Below, piece by piece: positions 34,055 to 45,932 of a DNA stretch of 64,000 nucleotides. The stretch's first letter is position 1; each line of letters starts with the position of its first letter. Both the position numbers and the translations under genes were made by a program. Source of the DNA: Climacium dendroides (lineage: Eukaryota; Streptophyta; Bryopsida; Hypnales; Climaciaceae); assembly GCA_950106755.1 (NCBI GenBank), contig OX467088.1:30714401-30778400 (forward strand). The letters run 5' to 3'. Below the pieces are notes generated by a model. The model saw only the letters and a list, made by a program, of their open reading frames with translations. It was not told the origin of the DNA and ran no database searches.

Positions 34055-34301
34055 TGTTCCGCCCACACCAACCACGCAGAAGAAGAAGCCTCCAATTATG
34101 ACACAGAAGAAGAGGACGATTCTAGAGGACGATGACGAGGAGGAAGAAGAAGAAGAAGAAGAGGACGAGGATGAAGAATCTGGTACTGAGGAAGACTCGG
34201 AGCCGTATTCTGACCCGGATCAAGCACTGGCAGAGACTCGGGCGACTAAGGCTGTAGCATCTAAGAAGAAGAAGCTTGTCGCTCGGGGTAAGGTACGCTA
34301 G

Positions 34302-35770
34302 GGACCGAAGACCGGAACCGGAAAGAAGCCAGCCGTGAAGAAGTTAAAAACTTAGAAAGTTACGTAGGATAAATTTATGAGGATAGGGTGGTGAAAATCT
34401 GAAGTTTTGGAATAGTTGTGCATAATTAGGAAAATTACTTTTTGAGTGATACGGCCACTAGCAGTTGGAAAGTGACCGGGTCCGTAATTATAGAATCTGA
34501 GATCCACTTTTAGCGGAAGTAGTGGGAGTTTGAGTGAAAGTCAACAGGGCTAGAAATTAGTAAGGGAATGAAACGTGTTGGACCTTGATTGGCTGGAGCG
34601 TTACTTTTAGGTTAGGATTTTGAGGGAGTAGTTTAGTATTTAAATCCGGGACTTTTTTGGTCCCGATGTGCATCTTTATCTTACCTTCTTATATTCATGA
34701 GTACCTGGGAGTTCGCTCTTGGCGTGATTGAAACAAATCATAGTTGTGTGTACTTGACACTTGTCCGTGTTTTGGAAGTCCAGACTGGAAAGTGAGTGTA
34801 AGTGGATACAAGGTGTACCCGGATGCTGAGTTTATCCAGTCCAGTATTGAATTAGTGCATGTGGATGGAGGCAGAAGGGATCTCTAGTGTGGACTAGGAA
34901 TGGACTCGGAAGGGAGTACGGATTGAGGACCACTTTCCGGAAAGAGTAAGGGTTAGCATGCCTCCGCAGCGCTCGTTTCCCCTCTCTTCCCCGCTAGTTC
35001 AGACCGGATTTAGGACTAACTCAATAGGCTGTCGTTGTAGCATTGGTTAGGAGGAATTAGACCGGCTTGCGTGACCTACTGGACACGACTGCGTTTCCTT
35101 TCCATATGTGAGGACGGTCTGTTTTTTCATTTGTAGGATTTGAAAGTTTATTTTTGAAAGTTTGATGACATAGTGAAACTTCTGACACTTTAAAATCGAA
35201 GGGTAGGAGTTAAGCTTCCTTCCTAAATCCCAATTAAGCGGATCCCTCGTCGAGAGGTTAAAATCCACATGGTTACAAGTAGAGATCTAGACCGGATGTG
35301 AATACTAGAGGTTAAGGTTAGATCTGTGGAAACGTGGATTCCGGTTACGGTCTGAAAAACGTAAATACATGTAACTACCAAAGGTATGTGAATAGAAGTG
35401 TTGGGAGAATTACAAGGTAATGTAAAGCCGTGGGGTAGTAAACTAACCAGTTAGAGAGTCTGTGTGATAAACAAGTGGGTGTTAGACCGGAATCAATCCG
35501 GTCAATGTTGTTAGATCGGGAAGATCCGGTCTAACGTGTATTAGTGATTGTTGGACCGGAGGGATCCGGTCGTGTTTGTCCAAGGAAACAAGGAGGCCAA
35601 GTGGAAGTTCCGGTCTATTGTTTGCTTGGGGTTTTATGTTTGTGTGTTTTGTGACCATCACTCTACTATTTTCCGGTAATTGTAAACCTAGGAAATTCGA
35701 TCTTCGTGGGAATAATACTCGAGTCACTTTAAGGCCTCTTTTAAGAAATATTGAGCCTTAGAGAAGGATT
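34302..35770. other. 3' part of the TCCGG element, no gene
   Basis: Directly after the TAG at 34299 the frame stays open in segments separated by further TAGs (34302-34410; KPAVKKLK). The remainder is non-coding and dense in ACCGGA/TCCGGT motifs, notably 35485-35575 where GACCGGA and GATCCGGTC alternate in opposite orientations. The motif ends near 35700, and by ~35780 GACATC-type CACTA-A sequence resumes. Confidence 0.5.
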
Positions 35771-37413
35771 TTTGCTTTCCTGTGCTACGACAAATGGACA
35801 AGGGGATATGTTGCGATGATGTTTTGCATGACATCACAAATGACATTGTCGTGTCCTAATAGGCATGACTGCGTCTCATTGCACATGTTCTCAAGAAATT
35901 CAAATTTGGCTTTGACCTTCCATTTTTATTCTCCAAGTGAATAATTAGAAGTTGTGAAATGGAACTTGGCTTTTTCCTTCTATTTTTATTCTCAAAGTGG
36001 AGTCTAAAGTAAAAGAATATCCTAGAGTTTGAATTAGGCTTCCTCAAAATAAAATTTGTGAAATGGAACTTGGCTTTGCCCTTCTATTTGTATTCCCTAA
36101 GTCATTTCTTTGAAGCTTCTTCAAAATACAAATTCTAAATTAGAACTTGCCTTTCACGTTTTAATTTTTTTTTTGGCTCTAAATCATTTCTTTGAGGCTC
36201 TACCAAATTAGAGCTTGAAAACTAGAAGCTTTAGAGTAGAACTTGGAATTCACCTTGTCTTTATCTTTTCTACATCTTTTCTAGGGGACTTATTGAAATG
36301 AAACTTGTAACCACTTTTTCTTCTTGGAAGTAACGAAGTCCCATCAATACAACTCATTCTTCTTCTGCTCTATTGTATGGCTATCCTCTACCTAGGTAGC
36401 TTCTAAATGATGCTAAATTAGCTTCTTCTAAGAAAGTAGTGCCTATAATGTACTACAATTTCAAAGCGCAAACCTTACTGCCCTCCTTAGCCATGGAAAC
36501 CACTGACTGCTTAGAGCTGCAGTCCTTAAAGTGCATGGGATGTAGTGTTGCATAGCTTAACCCAATGCTTTTTCTGACCTACCTGTGCATGACTTAACGT
36601 CAAGCAAAACATGTCAATGTCCTTATTAATAAACTTATATAACTTTCCAGTGCCTTCCGGGATGTTAGGCGTAGCACCCCATGTCAAACGTAGCACGTGT
36701 AGCAAATACCTTTTTATCTTCTATTCAGACGTGTTGATGTCACGTACAAGCCTGTGGGTGACATTGTGGTATTCCTGTAGACATAAATGCGTCTTATTGG
36801 ACATAATGTTGGACGCACCTACGGCCTTTGGAAGTCAACTCCAGCACATTCACGTGTTCTACCTCTGTTTGAGTTGATGCCCTGTAGTTAAAAGAAGAGA
36901 GTTACAAAGAGATTTCAAGGAATAGAAGCTACTTATGAATTACAATTTTCAAGAAGTAGGCATTTGGGCGTCAGGTTTCATTGCTTGGCATTGCTTTTTT
37001 ATCCCATTCTGAAGTACTAAGGAAATGAACCTCATTTGCAGTTTACGCTCATGTTCTTTGGAAACATGACCTAATATTTGTGGAAAATTTTCTTTCTTCC
37101 TCGGGATGTATACATTTGGTTGCCACCAAAACAAATAATTTATAGATTGTGATGTTGGATGTTATAGGTTCACAAGTCTATAGTACTGCACAAACTACTA
37201 TCCACGATCTAAGAGATAGTGATGAACAGATAGGTGCAGTGGACATGACGGTGTCAAAGTAGATGTCTACAGTGACAAACATATGTTCACAAAAACATCC
37301 AGACGTTCAAAATTGTCACTGGGTGATCAGAAGTGTTCCTTTTCAATCACCCTTGACTTCCTTCTGATTGTCTACTACATCTTTCTCTTCGTCTTTCCCA
37401 TTGCATGTTGTAG
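35771..37413 (+). other. CACTA-A 5' region of TNP2: GACATC motifs and direct repeats
   Basis: GACATC/GATGTC-type motifs occur at 35815-35850, 36730-36740 and 37240-37300. A repeat of GAAATGGAACTTGGCTTT with TTCTATTT occurs about three times (35910-36100). No gene was recognised. A good acceptor, TTGCATGTTGTAG, ends at ~37412 and begins the TNP2 exon. Confidence 0.55.
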
Positions 37414-39107
37414 GAAACAAGTTTAATTACTTCAAGAGTGGACATTTCAAATTGCATGATATCAACAAGTGCACGTACGTGTTGATGCCTGTGATGGACA
37501 TGGAGGGCAGGCGTGGACGTCGTGCTGTAAGAGTGCGCGTCAATGCAGACGGCCGTGTCCTTCGCCACATTCCTATAGGTGACCTCATTCTACAAACCGA
37601 GTTGAGGGTGGCAACGCAGTTGAATTTGACGAGGTTTCCATGTCCATGCAAATATTGTCGTGGAGGAAGACACCGGACTATCCATGTGATTCGGAAGCAT
37701 CATGGAGAGGTGGGACGGGATGTTCTTTTGACGAAGTCAATGATTGGGGGGGACCCACCCAATGGATACCCTTCTAATGGCATATGGGTGGAAGATCTTG
37801 TGTATGACGATGACGTCGTTGAGAATGATGCAGACATAGTAGAGAAAGACATTCAGATGCAGGATGTGAATGGAGGACCAGAATTAGGGGACACTGATGT
37901 CGGTGACGCTACTAATGACGATGACGCTCCTCTAGATGTACAACACGATGTCCAAAGGCAAGTCATGGAGGCCTTTGATCATGGCGATGCATTGCATTTG
38001 GACACCTTGGCGTCTGACGGAGCGTCAGGTGTTGAAGCAGACGTTGACGTTGACACTGTTGAAGACATGCAGCGTTTATATGAGCACGCAACAACAGCAC
38101 TATACGAGGGGGCATCATCGAGTATTCTATCAACAACAATCATCATCATGAATATGTGCGTGGTCTTCCGCGTGAGTAACCATTTCACTAGTGAGCTCCT
38201 ACAGTATTTGTCATCAGACTTGCTCCCGAAGAACAACAAGCTCCCTACTAGTCATTATGAGGCAAGGAAAATGATTAGGAAGTTGGGCTTAGAGTACAAC
38301 AACATCCATGTGTGCCCAGGTGGTTGTGTGCTATTCGAAGACGAGCATGCAAATCTAAATACGTGCCCGAAGTGCTCTAAACCAAGGTGGGTGGAGGGAA
38401 CGAACTCGGTACCAATAAGGGTCGTTCGACACTTTCCCTTGATCCCAAGATTTAAACGCATGTTTCGATCTTCGGAGATCGCTTAGATGTTGACGGGTTG
38501 GACGCGGCATGTCAGCGATGATGGCATCATGCGATCAGTGGTGGACAGCCCTACTTGGAAGCATGTCAGCGTGGACGTCCACTTTGACAACTTCAGTGCT
38601 GACGATAGGAACCTGCGTCTGGCACTAGCACTGGATGGTGTCAATCCCTTCAAGTTGAGCAACACGAATTGGTCGACATGGCCGGTGCTCATTTTGATTT
38701 ACAATTTTGAGCCATGGTTTGTGACGAAGAAATTCTTCATCTCCCTTAGCCTTCTCATTTCTGGGAAGCAGTCCCCAACTTCTAAGAACATGGATGTGTT
38801 CTTGCAACCATTGTTGAAGGAGCTACATGCATTGTGGGAAGGTGTGGTGGCTCAAGATTTCTCACAGCCCGAAGGTGCTCGTCGCTTTATCATGCGTGGC
38901 TTACTAATGTGGACCATATCCGATTCTCCTGCGTATGCTCTGATCTCTGGCTTGTCTTGCAAGGGATATAAAAGATGCCCGGATTGTGGTCTTGAGACAG
39001 ATTCTCGACTTGCAAGAATCGGCGATGTGAGGGCGGATCGAAGTACCAGAGGGTCCAAGATTGTGTATGGGGGCATATGAAGGTACTTAAGTCGACACCA
39101 TCCTTAT
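37414..39107 (+). pseudogene. TNP2 transposase of CACTA-A (N-terminal part)
   Basis: One frame from the acceptor at ~37412. The Transpos_assoc-like N-terminus reads PCPCKYCRGGRHRTIHVIRKH (split zinc-like cysteines). An acidic Asp-Val-rich linker follows, then the TNP2 core: PLIPRFKRMFRS, ALDGVNPFKLSNTNWSTW and FISLSLLISGK, the MDVFLQPLLKEL block and GYKRCPDCGLET zinc pair. TAG interrupts at 38484-38486, where CACTA-B has Lys, and TGA at 39078-39080; the frame then continues through RYLSRHHPY and stops being recognisable at ~39107. The missing C-terminal half (DUF4218, DUF4216) suggests truncation by the MULE-like element. TNP2 is the CACTA DDE transposase acting on terminal repeats. Confidence 0.85.
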
Positions 39108-39154
39108 CAATGATGCTAGCAGGCGAGCTTGGAGCGGGGAGCTTGCGAACCGCG

Positions 39155-40446
39155 TGTCACGCCCCTATCTACTTGGGGTGCCCAATGTACCTAAGTGTGT
39201 AAGGGGGACCTTGGGAGTGACTTCCCAAGCCTTGCAATAGACTAGGTAGGGAGAATGAAGAGACTCCCGATCAAACAGGGTGCAATAGCGCCCTGGTTTT
39301 GAAGTGAACATGAGAGTGTCACACATGCTTGGAAAGCTCTTGACAATACGCTTCTAATGGCGCAAAGAACGCGCAATTTGGAGTTGTGAGCAAAAAGTTA
39401 TGGCCGCTCAAAGTTGACTGGGTCCCGGTGGCGCCGGGACACTTGAGGGCTAGGTGTGTGAGGTTCTCAATGAATCCCACAACAAAGTATGGCATGAGAC
39501 CTATCATTGGAAAGCTATGAACACAAGGAGCCTAGAATGACAAGCATTACGAGGTTCTAAGACATGAGTCAAAAGTTATGGCCAAAAGAAGAGCCGTGGT
39601 GATGGCGTGACGCCTCCCCCGGTGCATCCGAATCTTTAGAGGGCCATAACTTTGCGAGAACTTGTCCAAATGGGACGAGTGAGCAGTCCATCGGCATCTA
39701 CTCGTTACGTAGATGTCTAAAATGGGATCGTATGTTGGATTTGGAGCTCGGAGCGCAAAGTTACGCCGGTGGGAAGTTCGGGAGTCCAAACGGTGACGTA
39801 ACTTGGCAATTTGGGTTGGAAGTGGGTGGTCTTCCACAACCCAAGGTTATCCAAGGACTTCCTTCGACCTAGGACGGGGGGGTCTGCCGAATACCACAGA
39901 GAGTACTATAGGAGGGGTTGGTCTCCCTCCTCACTCCCTCTTGAAGCCTTGGTGAGTCCCGGTGACTCATGGTTGGTGGTGGTGACTTCACCACCACTTC
40001 AAGGCACCATGGGACACTTGTGTGTGTCCCGTGGCATCGGTTGGGTGGAGTCCCGCTCCTTGCTAGGCCTCCTTGGATGTGTCCCGAGTTGTGAGCGCCG
40101 GTTACCTCTAGTGGATGAGTAGCAAATGCAAAAAAGGGCTAGCATGGAGTGGGGTGACACTCAAGGGCGGTTAGGACCATGGTGAGTAGTGCCACCATGG
40201 GTCCTTGCACATTAAGGTGGAAGTTCCGCCCCATGTTACTAAGTGACATGCCCGGTGTCACGATGGGAGTGTGTGCTAGTAGTCCCGGTGACTGGGACTT
40301 GGCAGATGAGTGGGGAATGGGGACTAACACTATGGGTGTTTGGCATGTGCAGTGTTAGGCAGTTGGTGACCAAGTGACGCTGTAAGTGGACTGGGGTGAA
40401 CCTAGTGAGCTGTTGGGAGCTGGTAGGTGTCATTTGGGTCGCAACA
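39155..40446 (+). repeat. gypsy 5' LTR
   Basis: 1292 bp, starting TGTCACGCCCC. Paired with 45933-47222. Differences include GTGCAATAGCG/GCGCAATAGCG and GGCATGAGACC/GGCATGTGGCA. The 103-codon open frame in it is also in the 3' LTR but shows no family. Confidence 0.93.
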
Positions 40447-40448
40447 TT

Positions 40449-40460
40449 TGGTATCAGAGC
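40449..40460 (+). promoter_or_regulatory. Primer binding site (initiator tRNA-Met type)
   Basis: TGGTATCAGAGC, continuing AGGGCT, 2 bp after the 5' LTR. It is the classical complement of plant initiator tRNA-Met used to prime minus-strand synthesis. Confidence 0.93.
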
Positions 40461-40493
40461 AGGGCTACGTTGGTGTGCAGTGAGTCTTGGAGC

Positions 40494-41600
40494 CATGGTG
40501 AGAGCCAAGACAGGTGAAGCTGGAGCTTCAAGACAAGGGCGCCAAACACGTAGTCAAGGTTTGGAGGCTAATGAGCCTTCCTTGGAGGAAACTCAAGGAG
40601 GGGATTCTCTTCATTTGGAGCAAATGGGACAAGAATTGACTCCCATTGAGGAAGAAAATGTGGAAACTAGTGCCAAGGAAGGGGACACCGCCACTAGTCC
40701 CGGGAAACCCCAACGTGATCGCAAACGGAAAGGGCGTGACCTCATGTTTGAAGAACTTGTCAAAACACTTCAGGTGATGCAAGGTGAAATCAAAGAGCTT
40801 AAGGAGAAGGGTTCTACCTCTTCTTCTCACAAATTGTGCAAAACCAACATGCCATCTTCTTTCACAGGCATTGGCAAGGCCCACAAAGGAAGGACTTTTT
40901 GGTGGAATTGGAGTTGTACTTTGAGGCTTAAAGAGCACCTGAAGAAGACAAGATCACCATCGCGGTGACTTTTCTCAAGGATCATGCTTTGCTTTGGTGG
41001 ACTCACTTTCGTGGGGAAAGTCCTGAGGTGGTGGACAACTTGACTTGGGCTGGTTTCAAGGAACGCATTAGCGACCGCTTCACCCCAGAATACCAAGACA
41101 TTCGTGATGGAGTGGCGCTTGTAAGACTCAAGCAAACAGGGAGTCTTAGGGGGTATGTGCGGGAGTTTAATGCCCACTTGAATGTGCTTCCAAGGCTAGA
41201 TGAGCTAGCCAAGAAGATCATTTTCTTCAATGGGTTGCAAAGTTGGGCAGAACGTGCATTGTTTAGAATGCCCCAACTTCCAGAGACTTGTGCGGAGTTG
41301 TTGAAGCTGGCGGAAAGGGTTGGTGATGATGAAGGCCAAAACAAGAAGGCTAAAGATGGGCCTTCAACAGGTGAGTCAAGCAAACACTCCAAGCGCAAGT
41401 TGAGGCGTCATGTTTGGATGAAGAGCAAGCATGGTGGAGATGGAGCCAAGTCAAGTGGGCCAAAAGAAGGACAAGCTAAGGGCATTGACAAAGGGGGTGA
41501 CAAAACCAGAAGGGATGTGAGCCAAATGACTTGTTACAATTGTGGAGAAAAGGGCCACTTGTCCCGGGGTTGCACCAAACCTAAGGTGAGTGTTCAAAAT
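40494..41600 (+). pseudogene. gypsy Gag (frameshifted)
   Basis: Starts MVRAKTGEAGASRQGR at 40494, with acidic linkers and a basic patch (RDRKRKGRD). A one-base frame change near 40890 and an in-frame TAA at 40929-40931 in the resumed frame disrupt it. Gag text then continues in the long downstream frame from ~40932 ([26 protein letters not shown]) to the CCHC knuckle [14 protein letters not shown] (~41530-41571). Gag forms the virus-like particle and the knuckle binds the RNA genome. This copy cannot make intact Gag without frame correction. Confidence 0.88.
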
Positions 41601-44600
41601 GCACGCTCTCACATTGGAGAGCATGTTCTTCAAGGTGGCTTCTTGGCTAAGGCAAATCAACCCAAGTTGAGTCCCCGCTTGTTGTTCTTAAAAGGATCCA
41701 TAAGTAAGCATGATGTTTCACTCCTGGTGGATACAGGTGCAACTCACTCATTCGTGAGCCCAAGACTTGCTAAAGAGTTGGGCTTGCAAATCAAGGAGTC
41801 TTGCAAGCCCATCAAAGTGCAGTTTGCCAAGGGCAAGCCGCACAAGACAAGTAAGGTGGCAACAAACGTGGAAGTGAAGTGTGGGAAGTTCACCTTTGTG
41901 GAGGACTTCACGGTGTGTGATATGGATGGGGTAGATCTCATCTTAGGAAATACTTTCCTAAATACTTATGAAGTAGACATAAGAAGGCGGCCATCTTTGA
42001 AGGTGGTTGCCAATGTAGATGGCAAAGAGATAGAGTTAGAAATAACTAAGTCACCCAAGATGTTGGGGACTCAAATCCATCTAGTAGTTTTGGAAGAACT
42101 TAATGATACTAAGTTCTTGATTGTTATGCGTACTAGTGTGGTTGGAGAGGAAAAGAAGTTGGCTAATAGGGCCAATTCCCCTCCAAAGTGTGTAACAAGT
42201 GTAATCCATAAGTTTATGGATGTTTTGACAACGAAGTTGCCTGATGCTTTGCCTCCTAAAAGAGAAGTGGATCACAAGATTGAGGTGGTGCCTGGATCAC
42301 AACCACCATCCAAGGCACCTTACCGGTTGAATCAAAGGGAGTTGAAAGAGTTGAAACACCAACTCAATGAGCTCTTAGCTAAAGGATACATTCGCAAGAG
42401 CAAGTCACCTTATGGAGCGCCAGTCTTGTTTGTGGACAAGAAGGATGGAAAACTTCGCATGTGTGTGGATTATAGGGCACTCAATAAGATCACTATTAAG
42501 AACAACTATCCTTTACCTCGAATTGATGATCTCTTTGATAGGTTGGCAGGGGCGGTGTACTTTAGCCGCATTGATTTGAAGTCAGGTTACTACCAAATTC
42601 GAATTGCACTTGGAGACATTGAAAAGACGGCATGTAGGACCCAATATGGGTCCTATGAGTTTTTGGTGATGCCTTTTGGTCTATGCAATGCCCCTTCAAC
42701 ATTCACCACCCTTATGAACACCGTGTTCCATCAAGAGATGGATGAATTTGTCATTGTTTACATTGATGACATCTTGGTGTACTCCAAGACAGCGGAGGAG
42801 CATGCCAAGCACCTTGAGATTGTGTTGGGAAGGCTTAGGGAACACAAGTTGTATGCAAATGGGGAGAAAAGTGAGTTTGGTTTAATGGAGATTGACTTCT
42901 TGGGCCACATGTTGTCTGGATCAGGGATCAAGCCGGATACAAAGAAGGTAGAAGCAATCAAGGAGTGGAAACCACCTACCACCCAAAAAGGTGTAAGGTC
43001 ATTTCTTGGACTTGCCAATTATTATAGGAGGTTCATTAGAGACTTCTCTAAGGTTGCCAAACCTTTGTCTGACTTGTTGAAAAAGAACCAAGCCATAGTG
43101 TGGTCCAAGTCATGTGAGCAAGCTTTTGAGGAGCTCAAGGCCAAACTTTCTTCTCATCCAGTGTTGAAGTTTCCTGAGTTTGATCAACCTTTTGAGGTAC
43201 ACACGAATGCAAGTGATTTTGCAATTGGGGGAGTGTTGATGCAAGGTGGGAGGCCCATTGCTTTTGAAAGCAAGAAGTTAGATGGGACCCAAACCAAGTG
43301 GCCAACACATGAAAAGGAGATGTTTGCAGTGGTGCATTGTTTGAAGACATGGCAACATTACCTTGGTCTTCATCAAACCAAGGTGTTCACCGATAATGTG
43401 TCGTTGAAGTATTTTGAGAGCCAGGCTAGAGTGACAGCCAAGCAATTGAGGTGGTATGACACCTTGGCTCTTATGAACGTGGACTTGATTCACAAACCGG
43501 GCAAAGAAAATGTGGTGCCCGATGCCCTTAGCCGAAAGGATGAGTTCAAACCAAGTTCTACTCAAATACTAAGGTTAATGTATGAGGGAGAAAGTGACTT
43601 AGCTAGGAGAATAAGGGAGGCTTACATGAAGGATTTAGAAGCTCAAAAGTTCCTAAGTGATTTGAGGGTTGGCAAGAAAGTGAAGGGGATTCGATTACAC
43701 CAAGGCCTAATCAAATTCAAACAAGGTAGGGTGTATGTCCCCAAAGGCAAGTTGAGGTTGCAAGTCTTGAAGGAGGAGCATGACAAGCCTCTTGCAGGTC
43801 ATAGAGGTGAGAAAGCCACCATAAGTTTTGTAGCTAAGAGGTTCTATTGGCCTGGGATGAAAGAAGACATTGCACATTATGTAAAGACTTGTGTCACTTG
43901 TCAAGCCAACCGAGCTTCATATCAAAAACAAGTTGGGTTACTTAAGCCTTTGCCCATTCCAAATGGTCCATGGAATGTATTTCCATGGACTTCATCACTA
44001 GCTTACCGGAGTCACAAGGGTTTGATGCCATCTTTGTGGTGGTAGATCGGTTTAGTAAGTTGGCTAGGATGGCACCAACAACAGGAGTGGCAACTGCATT
44101 TCAAACAGCCACACTCTTTTTCAACACTTGGTGGAGGCATAGTGGATTGCCTAGGGTGATTGTCTCTGATAGAGATCCTAAATTCACAAGTGCATTTTGG
44201 AGGCACTTGTTTAGGAAAATGAAGACCAAGCTTTCATTTAGCACAACGTTTCATCCTCAAACAGATGGGCAAACAGAGAGGGTGAATGGGGTCTTGAATC
44301 AATACCTTAGAAACTATGTGAGTGCTGACCAAAGTGATTGGACGGAGTATTTGGCTTTGGCTGAGTTTAGTTACAACAAAGCCAAACATGCAGCTACAGG
44401 AGAATCGCCATTCAAAGTGGCTTATGGTGTGGAGCCACTTATGCCTACTGACCTTGCCTTGGAGGGGTTGCAATCAGAGTTTGAAAGAAGCCAAATTGCA
44501 GAAGACTTTGTTGTTCATAGAGAAGCTATGCTTGAGAAGATCAAGTTGCATCTAGACAAGGCACAAAAGAGATACATCAAACAAGTGAACAAAGGGAGAC

Positions 44601-45070
44601 GCCAGGTGGAGTATGTGGTGGGACAAAAGGTGTGGTTGAATGTGAAGAACTTCACATTGCCAGAAGGACTAACACCTAAGTTCATGGCCAAATATGTAGG
44701 TCCCTTTGTCATCGCCGAGCAGTTGTTTGAGGATGTTTATAAGTTAGAATTGCCACAGGAAATCAAGGTGCACCCAACTTTTCATGTTTCATTGTTGAAG
44801 CCATATCATGAGGATACCTTGAGGCCGGAACGCAAGCAAGTGTTGCGGCCTCTCCCTGAGTTAGTTGGAGAACACCTTGAGTATGAGGTGGAAGGGATTC
44901 TCAAGAGTAGAAACACTAAGAAGAGGGGCAAGGAATACTTAGTGAAATGGCGGGGGTATCATGAAAAGGAGGCAACTTGGGTGAATGCCAAAGATATGGT
45001 TCATGCAAAGGAGGTGGTGGATCGATTTGAACAAAGTAGACAATCCAACAAAAAGCCGCGTAGGAGTTGA
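41601..45070 (+). pseudogene. gypsy Pol: protease, RT, RNase H, integrase, chromodomain
   Basis: The frame entered at 40965 continues to 44045: protease [16 protein letters not shown] (~41725), RT with [10 protein letters not shown] (~42759), RNase H with [13 protein letters not shown] (~43203) and [11 protein letters not shown], and the integrase HHCC region ([12 protein letters not shown] ... CVTCQANRA, ~43779-43912). A single-base loss near 43970 moves the integrase core ([37 protein letters not shown]) and chromodomain (EYEVEGILKSRNTKKRG, YLVKWRGYHEKEATW) into a second frame ending with TGA at 45070. RNase H shows HTN where HTD is the family norm, so a catalytic Asp appears replaced. Chromodomains steer chromovirus integration to heterochromatin. 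Confidence 0.92.
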
Positions 45071-45920
45071 TGAGGACATCAACCTTTGTTAGTGGGGGAG
45101 AAACACAACACTTGTGTAAACAATGCATTTATGCGCTTGCCTATTGTGTACTTGTTTTGAAATAAAGTTGCAATGTTGGAAATGACTCCTTGTGTGTGAG
45201 TTAGCTCTTGATTGGCATTAGCACTATGAGATGAGTCCTAGTCTCATTGATGTTTGGTTTAGTAGAAGAGGATGGAATGATACGTAAATCAATTTTGAGA
45301 ATGCTGCAAAATAGGGGCCTTGGCTTGAAGGTTGCAAGGGACTAAACCCTTTTGACTTTCAAGCTTAGGACTTGCTCAGGCGGGAGCAAGATAGTGGCAC
45401 GGGCTTACAAAAGTGCCCTTTGGGAGTGGACCATTGTCTACACATGGATTGATCATCCATGCCTCGGGAGAGTACTCAAAGGACAAGTCGGGCGGGACTT
45501 GGCACTATCTCTAGGCTTGCAAAGTTCATCACTTGATAACTTAAATGTTTGAGAGGGGTCTTGGTGTTGCAACCAAGTAGAAATTGATGAGCCTTGAGTT
45601 CTTCCTAGTCATGTAAGTAAGATAGGCTAGTTGAGCCTAACTCGGAGCCAAAAGATGGCCAACCGGGAGAGTCTCAAAGTAGATAAGTCCCTTTAGAGTA
45701 GGTCTAGGTCCTTGGATGTTTGCCGTCTAGGGTGCCAAAACCATGGGCTTATCTAGTGCCACCTTTGGAGACTTAGCCATTTGAACTAAGTAAATGAATA
45801 CTTGGGTCATTGCGGGGTTAGCTACCCAGAACGCAATGAAAGTGTTGAGGGGGATGGCTACCCTTTTTCACTCAATGCTTCCGACTAGAAGTAATGTCGA
45901 TGAGGGCATCGACCCTATTT
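45071..45920 (+). other. Non-coding tail between gypsy pol and 3' LTR
   Basis: About 860 bp without a recognisable gene. It opens with GTTAGTGGGGGAGAAACAC, a purine tract resembling the true one at 45921-45932. Short open frames here match nothing I know. It may be a remnant of an extra ORF or a long 3' UTR. Confidence 0.6.
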
Positions 45921-45932
45921 GGTGGGGGTGAG
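45921..45932 (+). promoter_or_regulatory. Polypurine tract
   Basis: GGTGGGGGTGAG directly abutting the 3' LTR, the expected plus-strand primer. Confidence 0.85.

Larger units (their letters stand above)
27965..34301 (+). pseudogene. gag/ORF1-like protein, copy 2, split by copia insertion
   Basis: The start MVREEVAISLHMVKPVIP at 27965 opens a domain paralogous to copy 1 (ELEEDLRQMGCEGFL, PWNLKDEEIV, NRFYVGKFQN, TVTLANTIFGALSG, KVDWGVVMRDQIKRL). One in-frame TAG lies at 29015-29017. After it come a long coiled coil and a charged Lys/Glu-rich region to 29795. The copia element occupies 29796-34054. Skipping it and one TGTTC copy continues the same frame into TPTTQKKKPP and an acidic Glu/Asp tract up to TAG 34299-34301. 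The acidic/basic tail parallels copy 1. Function unknown; a structural or capsid-like role is a guess. Confidence 0.55.

Noticed and set aside
39811..40122. 103-codon open frame in both gypsy LTRs
   Set aside because: It is identical because LTRs are duplicated. There is no family resemblance, and an ORF inside an LTR is not evidence of a gene.
45352..45552. Possible env-like or extra ORF in the gypsy tail
   Set aside because: 66 codons, no signal peptide, membrane segment or family resemblance.
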